Shown piece by piece: positions 5,909-11,488 of a DNA stretch of 13,164 nucleotides. A program made the position numbers and the translations under genes. The stretch is taken from NCBI GenBank assembly GCA_023434535.1, contig JAEYSR010000147.1, positions 1 to 13,164 of the forward strand, read 5' to 3'. This DNA is from Actinomycetes bacterium (GTDB lineage Bacteria; Actinomycetota; Acidimicrobiia; Acidimicrobiales; Microtrichaceae). The notes under the pieces were generated by a model that ran no database searches, was not told the origin of the DNA, and saw only the letters and a program-made list of their open reading frames with translations. The first letter of the stretch is position 1; every line of letters begins with the position of its first letter.

Positions 5909-5933
5909 AGCATACTGCCAGCAGAACGCTGGC
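5909..5933 (-). promoter_or_regulatory. Candidate promoter with operator-like inverted repeat for the RHH cassette
   Basis: On the minus strand, TATGCT (5914-5909) is a plausible -10. Immediately upstream is GCCAGC-N5-GCTGGC (arms 5917-5922 and 5928-5933), which fills the spacer up to the weak -35 area. Small RHH proteins typically repress their own promoters through such repeats, so autoregulation by the downstream RHH-like protein is a fair inference. The same repeat could instead be a terminator for the doubtful ORF ending at 5939. Confidence 0.4.
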
Positions 5934-5938
5934 GCCAC

Positions 5939-6205
5939 TCATCCCTCGTTCTTCCGGAGCTCCGACGTCGAGCCCATCGCGGCCAACTCTCGATCGCCGG
6001 AGGCCGAGTGGTCCGTCAGACCCACAGCGTGAGCGCCGGCATCGTTCAAGGCCTCTATCCGGATCGCCGGAGTGAAGCGCAGGTACATGACCGGCCGCGG
6101 TCCGCCGATGAACCGGTCGACCCAGGGACCCTGACTCCTGCCGGTCTCGCCGGTCCGGTGCGCCGCCGGCAGCGGTGCCTCAACGGTCGAGCTGCATCGA
6201 TCCAA
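5939..6205 (-). CDS. Doubtful small ORF or gene remnant, unrecognised
   Basis: An 88-codon minus-strand frame. The second half (from an internal ATG near 6088: MYLRFTPAIRIEALNDAG...) has G/C-biased third positions like real genes in this window, but neither ATG has a ribosome site or a convincing -10 box. No family is recognised. The first half is less gene-like. It may be a short genuine protein, a decayed remnant, or chance. The flanks 6206-6322 and 5878-5938 hold no gene that I can support. Confidence 0.2.
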   Translation of the reverse strand: MDRCSSTVEAPLPAAHRTGETGRSQGPWVDRFIGGPRPVMYLRFTPAIRIEALNDAGAHAVGLTDHSASGDRELAAMGSTSELRKNEG

Positions 6206-6322
6206 GAACGGATGTGAGACACCATCGCCGGGCCCCCAGGGAACCCGTCAACCGGGGCGTCGAGTACTAGGAGGGCCAATCTCCTGCGGTCTTGTGGCTG
6301 CTTGCGACCGAGAACGACCGGC

Positions 6323-7216
6323 TCAGGTCTGGAGCGGGAGGACCACCTCGGCCAGGGATGCGAGGTGGGCGGCCGGGTCGGGCGGATCGCCGAGCGGCAC
6401 CACCACGAACTTGGAGAAGCCGACGTCGACGAAGTCCCCGATGCGGGCGACCAGCTCCTCGGCGCCGATCGCCACCAGCTGACGGGGGTCCACGTCGGGT
6501 CGTCGCACCGGCATCAGGGCCAGGACCTCGTCGGGGATGGGCTCGAGCGAGTACGGCAGCAGCACTCCGAAGTGCTCCGGATCGATCTCGCGCTCGTGCT
6601 CGGCCGCCACCTGCTCGACCACCAGCCGACCGGCCGCGGCGTCGGACGGGGTGACGAAGCTGGGCAGCCAGCCGTCGCCGAGTCGGCCGACGCGGCGCAG
6701 CTCGGCCGGTGCGATGCCTCCGAGCCAGACCTCGGGCGGGGTCTGCCGCGGGAACGGACGGACCTTGGCGCCCTCCAGGTGGAAGTGCGCCCCGTCGTGG
6801 TCGACCGACTCCTCGGTCCAGAGCCGGCGGAGGAGCGGGAGGGCCTCGTCGAAGATGCCGGCGCGCTCTCCTCGCTCCACGCCGAACGCCTGCTGCTCCG
6901 AACCGCTCACGGCGCCCAGTCCGAACGCGGGGAGCAGCCGGCCCCCCGACATCTGGTCGAGCGTGGCCAGCTCCTTGGCGAGGAGGACGGGGTTGCGGCC
7001 CGGGAGCACCATCACCGACGTCCCGAGCTTGAGGCGCGTCGAGCGACCCGCCGCGACCGACAGCGCCACGAGGGGGTCGGGGCAGCCGCCGGTGATGCGC
7101 TCCGACAGCCAGAGGCTGTCGAAGCGATGCTCCTCGAGCAGGTCGACCAGCTCCAGGAAGCTCTCGTCGACGAAGCCCGTCCGGGTCCCCAGACCGAATC
7201 CCACGCGGACCTTCAC
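6323..7216 (-). CDS. LLM-class (probable F420-dependent) oxidoreductase
   Basis: A 297-residue TIM-barrel protein of the bacterial luciferase-like (LLM) superfamily. The first strand VRVGFGLG, the segment SLWLSERI, the block LKLGTSVMVLPGRNPVLLAKELATLDQ-SGGRL with its G-G-R-L ending, and the later VWLGGIAPAELRRVGRLGDGW with its G-R-x-G-D-G-W core are all family hallmarks. Actinobacterial members of this type usually use F420 and resemble the MSMEG_3544 group, but FMN cannot be excluded by eye; the substrate is unknown. GTG 7216 follows CATGCT after 6 nt, a leaderless arrangement with no ribosome site. It lies 65 bp downstream of mrp on the same strand, so read-through from mrp is possible in addition to its own promoter. 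Confidence 0.9.
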   Translation of the reverse strand: MKVRVGFGLGTRTGFVDESFLELVDLLEEHRFDSLWLSERITGGCPDPLVALSVAAGRSTRLKLGTSVMVLPGRNPVLLAKELATLDQMSGGRLLPAFGLGAVSGSEQQAFGVERGERAGIFDEALPLLRRLWTEESVDHDGAHFHLEGAKVRPFPRQTPPEVWLGGIAPAELRRVGRLGDGWLPSFVTPSDAAAGRLVVEQVAAEHEREIDPEHFGVLLPYSLEPIPDEVLALMPVRRPDVDPRQLVAIGAEELVARIGDFVDVGFSKFVVVPLGDPPDPAAHLASLAEVVLPLQT

Positions 7217-7281
7217 GTCGACAGCATGGCAGCTGCGGACCGAACCGGCGCCGGCGGGATCATCGCCCGGGGCGGCGGGTG

Positions 7282-8532
7282 TCAGTCGGTCGCGTCGGCG
7301 GCGGCGAGCGCCGCCTGGACGGCGTCCATCATCCGGGTGCTGCAGCCCGACATGTCGGCCGGAGGGATCACCTCGTCGATCAGCAGGCGGGCGAGGGCCC
7401 GGAACGCGTCGGCCGCCGGACCCTGCTCCAGAGCCACCGGACGGCCGTGGTCGCCGCCGTCGGCGACGGCCGCCTCGATGGGGATCCGCGCCAGGAGCGG
7501 GACGCCCGCGTCCTCCGCCAGGCGCTCGCCGCCCCCCGAGCCGAACAGCAGGTGCTCACGACCGGTGTCGTCGACGTAGCTCGACATGTTCTCGATGACG
7601 CCGGCGATGTGCAGGAAGTTCTTGCGGCCCATGTCGACGACGCGGACGGCGACCTTCTGGGCGGTGAGCGACGGCGTGGTGACGACCAGCATCTCGGCGC
7701 GCGGCAGGAGCTTGGCGAGGCCCATCTGCACGTCGCCGGTCCCGGGCGGCATGTCGATGAGCAGGTAGTCGACGCCGTCCCAGTCGACGTCCTCGAGGAA
7801 GTGCTGGACCGCCCGGTTGAGCACCAGGCCGCGCCACATGAGGGCGCTGCCCTCGTCGTCGACCAGGAACCCCATGGACACGACCTTGAGCAGGCCGGGA
7901 CCGACCCGGACCTCGTTGGGGATGATCCGGGGTCGGCGGTCGCCGTCGGCGGCCGCCTGCTCGGGTGTGAGCTCCTCGGCCTCCAGACGGCCGTCCAGCC
8001 CGAGCATCCGGGGCACCGAGAAGCCCCAGATGTCGGCGTCGATCACGCCGACGGTGAAGCCCTGGTGGGCGAGCGCCGCAGCGAGGTTCACCGTCACCGA
8101 GGACTTGCCGACGCCGCCCTTGCCGGACGCGACCATGATCACCTTGGTGGTCGACGGCACCGCTGTGCGCTCGGGGCGCTCCGCGATGTTGCGCCGCGCC
8201 CGCTCCATGGCGGCGGCCTTGCCGGCCTGGTCGAGCTCGGTCCAGTCGAGCCGCACCTTGGTCACGCCGGGGAGCGAGCCCACCCGGGCCCGGACGTCGC
8301 GCTGGATCTCGGCGCGCAGCGGGCAGCCGCTGGTGGTCAAGGCGATCGTCACGTGGACCGTCCCGTCGGCGTCGATCCGGGCGTCCTTCGCCATGCCCAG
8401 CTCGACGATGTCGGAGCCCAGCTCCGGGTCGATGACACCTCGGAGGACGCCCATGACGTCGTCGACCGACGGACCCGGCCGGGAGCCGTGGCTGTCGTCG
8501 CCTGAGGGCGTCGGGTCGGGGAGGTCGGTCAC
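7282..8532 (-). CDS. mrp: Mrp/ApbC-family Fe-S cluster carrier ATPase
   Basis: A 416-residue cytosolic protein. It has an N-terminal MIP18 (DUF59) domain (about 20-100; VIDPELGSDIVELGM, and TTSGCPLR with a single cysteine) followed by a P-loop ATPase with Walker A ASGKGGVGKSS (about 133-143), DADIWGFSVPRMLG, and Walker B LLIDMPPGTGD. Mrp proteins hold and transfer Fe-S clusters to apoproteins. In many bacteria the segment after ENMS carries a CxxC that binds the shared cluster; here it reads ENMSSYVDDTGRE with no cysteine. From memory, actinobacterial homologues such as mycobacterial Mrp also lack it. GTG 8532 lies 7 nt after TAAAAT (leaderless). It is transcribed divergently from a SufR-like regulator across 59 bp, and the LLM oxidoreductase follows it. 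Confidence 0.93.
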   Translation of the reverse strand: MTDLPDPTPSGDDSHGSRPGPSVDDVMGVLRGVIDPELGSDIVELGMAKDARIDADGTVHVTIALTTSGCPLRAEIQRDVRARVGSLPGVTKVRLDWTELDQAGKAAAMERARRNIAERPERTAVPSTTKVIMVASGKGGVGKSSVTVNLAAALAHQGFTVGVIDADIWGFSVPRMLGLDGRLEAEELTPEQAAADGDRRPRIIPNEVRVGPGLLKVVSMGFLVDDEGSALMWRGLVLNRAVQHFLEDVDWDGVDYLLIDMPPGTGDVQMGLAKLLPRAEMLVVTTPSLTAQKVAVRVVDMGRKNFLHIAGVIENMSSYVDDTGREHLLFGSGGGERLAEDAGVPLLARIPIEAAVADGGDHGRPVALEQGPAADAFRALARLLIDEVIPPADMSGCSTRMMDAVQAALAAADATD

Positions 8533-8591
8533 GGGTTCGATTTTACCGGTCGGCGCCGTGTTATCTCAGCCGGGGCGTTAGCCTTGGCCTC
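8533..8591. promoter_or_regulatory. Divergent leaderless promoters of mrp and the SufR-like regulator
   Basis: On the minus strand TAAAAT (8545-8540) is followed after 7 nt by GTG 8532. On the plus strand TAGCCT (8579-8584) is followed after 7 nt by GTG 8592. The two -10 boxes lie back to back with about 33 bp between them, so the -35 regions overlap. The stretch between contains ACCGGT and CGGCGCCG palindromes (8545-8558). A protein bound here would control both genes; the encoded SufR-like regulator is the obvious candidate. Confidence 0.6.
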
Positions 8592-9281
8592 GTGGGCCCC
8601 TCCGAGCGTCGTCTCGACCTCCTCAAGACGCTGGGTGACAACACCCGGTACGCGATCTACCTCGAGCTGGCCCGCTCGCCGCGTCCGCTCGCCACCGCCG
8701 AGATCGCCGAGTCCCTCGGACTCCACCCGAACACGGTCCGCCCGCACCTCGAGCGGATGCGCGACGTCGGGCTGCTCGAGTCGCGGCCCGACAGCCGGGG
8801 CGCCGTCGGCCGACCTCAGAACCTGTACTCGCTCGCCGCCGACGCCCCCTCGATCGGGCTGGAGCCGCCGGTCTTCCCGATGATGGCGCGGATGCTGCTC
8901 GACCTCGCCGCGGACGCCGGACTCGCGGGGGAGCCCGTGCTCGCCGCAGGGCGGGAGCAGGGCCGGCGACTCTCCCACACCGAGACCCTCGGCGGCGTCG
9001 GGGCGCGCTCGGCCCGGCGACCGTGCGTGGAGGCCGCGGTGACGATGCTCGGCGAGCTCGGCTTCGACCCCGCCGCCGTCACCGAGGACGGCGCCACCAC
9101 CGTCGCCTTCGGCCACTGCCCGTTCGCGGACCTCGCGGAGTCCAACCCCGAGCTCGTCTGCAGCCTGCACCGCGGGCTCCTGGAGGGCTTCGTCGACGAG
9201 GTGGGCGGTGGGCACGTGGAGGACTTCCACGACCTGTCGCACCGCGAGCCCTGCCGGGCGACCCTCGTCGCCGACGCCTGA
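8592..9281 (+). CDS. SufR-like winged-helix transcriptional regulator with Cys ligands
   Basis: A 229-residue regulator. The N-terminal winged helix-turn-helix (about 1-75) contains LDLLKTLGDNTRYAIYLELA, TAEIAESLGLHPNTVRPHLERM and a GRPQNLYSL wing, as in the ArsR/DeoR-like SufR group. The C-terminal half carries four cysteines, C145, C176, C190 and C221. The GHCPFADLAESNPELVC block (C176-x13-C190) resembles the cluster-binding region of SufR/Rv1460, which represses suf genes when its Fe-S cluster is present. Cluster binding is inferred. No suf operon is in the window, but the gene is divergent from mrp and erpA lies 0.8 kb downstream, so it probably senses Fe-S status. GTG 8592 sits 7 nt after TAGCCT. 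It is convergent with the flavodoxin-like gene. Confidence 0.82.
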   Translation: MGPSERRLDLLKTLGDNTRYAIYLELARSPRPLATAEIAESLGLHPNTVRPHLERMRDVGLLESRPDSRGAVGRPQNLYSLAADAPSIGLEPPVFPMMARMLLDLAADAGLAGEPVLAAGREQGRRLSHTETLGGVGARSARRPCVEAAVTMLGELGFDPAAVTEDGATTVAFGHCPFADLAESNPELVCSLHRGLLEGFVDEVGGGHVEDFHDLSHREPCRATLVADA

Positions 9282-9333
9282 CGCAGCACGCGGGACGTCG
9301 CCGCCTCCGACCAGGCCGCCTCTCTCGCGACCG

Positions 9334-9858
9334 TCACCCGACGGCGTCGGCGACCTTCCCTCCCCACGCCCGGGCGTGGGCGAGCTCGTCGGGAGCGAGC
9401 TCGGTCTCCTTGGTCACGAGGAAGCTCTCCGGGTCGACCACCAGCTCGACGCCGTGGTGGCGCATCAGCTTGGCGATCCCCTTGGAGGCGCGTCCGGTCA
9501 GCACCGCGGGTCCCGACGCCCTGGTGTCGAACGCCGCGCCCCGCACGGTGGCACCGGCGGGCGCGACCAGGGCCTCGAGCCACTCGCGCACGCCGTCGCC
9601 GGCCGCGTCGGGATCCATCTGCAGATCGCGGTCCTCGGCCTGCTGCTCGGCCGCCTGACGCGTGGACGGCCGACTGAGGCCGTGGACGTGGGTCGGGCCA
9701 CCGACCACCAGCACGTCGAGGTCGTCCGGCAGCCGGTCCGGTGCGTCGTGGACCGACGCGACCTCGACGGTGGACCCGGCCGGGAACCCGGCCCCGATCG
9801 CCTCGGCGACCCGGTGGGTGTTGCCGAACATCGACTCGTAGACGACGAGCGCACGCAT
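9334..9858 (-). CDS. Flavodoxin-like protein
   Basis: A 174-residue cytosolic protein of the flavodoxin fold. The N-terminal FMN phosphate loop is YESMFGNTHRVAEAI (about residues 7-21). The second flavin-contact segment is VVGGPTHVHGLSRPSTR (about 55-72), and the final helical part ends with HARAWGGKVADAVG. It most likely carries electrons or senses flavin redox state; the partner is unknown. The insert after the GGPTHVHG loop (EQQAEDRDLQMDPDAAG) is longer and more polar than in minimal flavodoxins. ATG 9858 was chosen because AGGAGG lies 5 nt before it; a GTG two codons earlier overlaps that site. It is divergent from erpA across about 200 bp, where both promoters should lie. Confidence 0.87.
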   Translation of the reverse strand: MRALVVYESMFGNTHRVAEAIGAGFPAGSTVEVASVHDAPDRLPDDLDVLVVGGPTHVHGLSRPSTRQAAEQQAEDRDLQMDPDAAGDGVREWLEALVAPAGATVRGAAFDTRASGPAVLTGRASKGIAKLMRHHGVELVVDPESFLVTKETELAPDELAHARAWGGKVADAVG

Positions 9859-9985
9859 GGGCACCTCCTGTGGGCCGGCCGTTCCGCTCGGCCCCTTCCA
9901 CTTCCACCCCCATCCTGCACCCGTCGTCCGCCCGGGGCCGCGGCGGTGACCGATGACCGGGGCCGGCGACCGTCACTGGACGCCT

Positions 9986-10013
9986 GGGAGAGCGGTCTCC
10001 CCGGCAGTACACT
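9986..10013 (+). promoter_or_regulatory. erpA promoter with inverted repeat upstream of the -10 box
   Basis: TACACT (10008-10013) is a good -10 element. GGGAGA (9986-9991) and TCTCCC (9996-10001) form a perfect inverted repeat with a 4-nt centre that overlaps the -35 and spacer, a typical repressor position. Transcription would start near 10020, leaving a 5' leader of about 43 nt with a GGAGGA ribosome site. Confidence 0.45.
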
Positions 10014-10062
10014 GAGGCGTCAACACTCGTGCGCCCAGCGTGGAGTCTCAGCGGAGGACACC

Positions 10063-10383
10063 GTGATCACCCTCACCGACAACGCCGCCACCAAGGTGAA
10101 GCAGCTCATCGACGCCGAAGGCGAGGACGGCCTCGCCCTCCGCGTGGCCGTGCGACCGGGCGGCTGCTCCGGGTTCGCGTACGAGATGTTCTTCGACACC
10201 GACGTCGCGAACGACGACATCACCACGAGCTACGGCGACGTCAGCGTGGTGGTGGACCCGTCGAGCGCGCAGCTGCTCCAGGGCGCCACGCTCGACTACA
10301 AGGACGGCCTCGAGCAGTCCGGCTTCGCGATCACCAACCCGAACGCCGAGCGCACCTGCGGCTGCGGCCAGTCCTTCAGCTGA
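10063..10383 (+). CDS. erpA: ErpA/IscA-type iron-sulfur cluster insertion protein
   Basis: A 106-residue A-type Fe-S carrier that receives clusters from the assembly machinery and passes them to target enzymes in the cytosol. The three family cysteines are present: C35 in the PGGCSGF motif and C99-G-C101 in the CGCGQSF terminus. The N-terminus ITLTDNAATKVKQLI and the segment LQGATLDYKDGLEQSGFAITNPNA are also characteristic. GTG 10063 has GGAGGA about 5 nt upstream; the frame is open farther upstream but lies in the promoter. It sits alone, divergent from the flavodoxin-like gene and convergent with the lipoprotein gene. Actinobacteria need this carrier for essential enzymes; its closeness to mrp and a SufR-like regulator supports a Fe-S maintenance neighbourhood. 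Confidence 0.95.
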   Translation: MITLTDNAATKVKQLIDAEGEDGLALRVAVRPGGCSGFAYEMFFDTDVANDDITTSYGDVSVVVDPSSAQLLQGATLDYKDGLEQSGFAITNPNAERTCGCGQSFS

Positions 10384-10451
10384 GCCCGGCAGTCAGCTGA
10401 TCCGGTCCGGTCGGCCGACGGCGTCGTCGGGTCGGCAGCGTCCGCGTCGGC

Positions 10452-11426
10452 TCAGACGGCCAGCGCCAGCAACTCGGTGAGCTCGCCGCGGTCGACGGTG
10501 ACATCAGCGCGGGCGACGATCAGGCCGTTGCGGTCGGTCACGTAGAGCACCGGCTCGAAGCGCAGGTCGTACGCGTCGGGAACCGGGGCGAGCTGGGCGT
10601 CGTTGAGGTCGCGCTGCCCCTTGGGGTTCTTGTAGACCTCCTGGTGCAGGACGTTGAGGTCGGTGCGCCCGGCCGTCTGCTCCATGACCAGGTCGAGCAC
10701 CGGTCCGCAGACCGCCGTCTGGCAGTACGCCGGGGTCGCGATCAGCATCACGATCGGCTTCCCCTGGGTCACGGCGTCCTGGAGGTTGACCGAGTGGAGC
10801 TCGCACGCCGGCACCCGGCTGCACAGGGGGTCGACCTCGAGCGTGCGCTCCGTGGTCGGCGAGTCGACCGGCGGCAGCTGCTCGCCCACCACCGGGGGCC
10901 CGATCTCGGAGCGCTCGACCACCTGGATGGTGGAGTCGAGGTCGGCGCCGTCGTAGGAGGCCGTCAGGTCGTAGGTGCCGGCCGCCGGGAAGGTGAAGGT
11001 CACCGGCAGGTACGCACGCGGGACGCCGTCACCCCGGGGAGCGACCTCCACGGTGCCGACCTCGGTGCCGTCGCGGGAGATGGTGAAGGTCACGTCGCCG
11101 TCGATCTTCGACAGCGGGACACCTTCCTGGTCCGAGATCAGGTACGGGAGCCGCGTGGGGATGCCGGCCGGGACGTGGGGGACCGACTGGGGGAACGCAG
11201 CGATCAGGGCGTGCGAGTTGAGGTTGGTTCCCTCCTCGGTGGCGGCCTGGTCGTCGCCGCACGCCGAGAGCAGCGTGGCGCCCAACGCCGCGGCGCCCAG
11301 GCCGAGACCGCCCTGCAGCAGCCGGCGACGACCCAGTACCGGCTGGTGGGACGGTGCGGGTTCGGTCGGGCGAGGATGGGACGGCACGACCGGGGAAGGT
11401 ACCGTCCCGATCCGGCCAGGTCCCAT
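10452..11426 (-). CDS. Tat-exported lipoprotein with thioredoxin-like CX4C domain
   Basis: Up to 324 residues. A twin-arginine signal (GRRRLLQ, R33-R35) leads into a hydrophobic core and the lipobox LSAC (53-56), so the protein should be exported folded and lipidated at C56. A beta-rich middle region (about 70-165) resembles an Ig-like fold (TFTISRDGTEVGTVEV, AAGTYDLTASYDGADL). It is followed by a thioredoxin-like domain with C202-x5-C208 and ATPAYCQTAVCGP, giving C235-x4-C240. The usual thioredoxin CxxC is thus widened, as in other actinobacterial surface proteins of this type. The role is probably redox or metal handling outside the membrane. ATG 11426 lacks a ribosome site. GTG 11387, 8 nt behind TACCTT (11401-11396), is a leaderless alternative that keeps the whole signal peptide. 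It is divergent from the MoCo/FeS fusion gene. Confidence 0.8.
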   Translation of the reverse strand: MGPGRIGTVPSPVVPSHPRPTEPAPSHQPVLGRRRLLQGGLGLGAAALGATLLSACGDDQAATEEGTNLNSHALIAAFPQSVPHVPAGIPTRLPYLISDQEGVPLSKIDGDVTFTISRDGTEVGTVEVAPRGDGVPRAYLPVTFTFPAAGTYDLTASYDGADLDSTIQVVERSEIGPPVVGEQLPPVDSPTTERTLEVDPLCSRVPACELHSVNLQDAVTQGKPIVMLIATPAYCQTAVCGPVLDLVMEQTAGRTDLNVLHQEVYKNPKGQRDLNDAQLAPVPDAYDLRFEPVLYVTDRNGLIVARADVTVDRGELTELLALAV

Positions 11427-11488
11427 CGCCCGGGAAGGTCGTCCTCAGCACAGCCCGGGTCGGACCACTCGATCGACTGGATCCACCC

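Noticed and set aside
6008..6217. 69-residue plus-strand frame in the gene-poor stretch
   Set aside because: No start signals, no recognised family, and overlapped by a slightly better minus frame.
7245..7254. 10-bp palindrome CCGGCGCCGG between mrp and the LLM gene
   Set aside because: Made only of G and C and expected often in DNA of this composition; no promoter context supports a function.
10378..10398. AGCTGA/TCAGCT repeat at the erpA stop codon as terminator
   Set aside because: Weak 6-bp stem with a 9-nt loop that includes the stop codon itself; not convincing.
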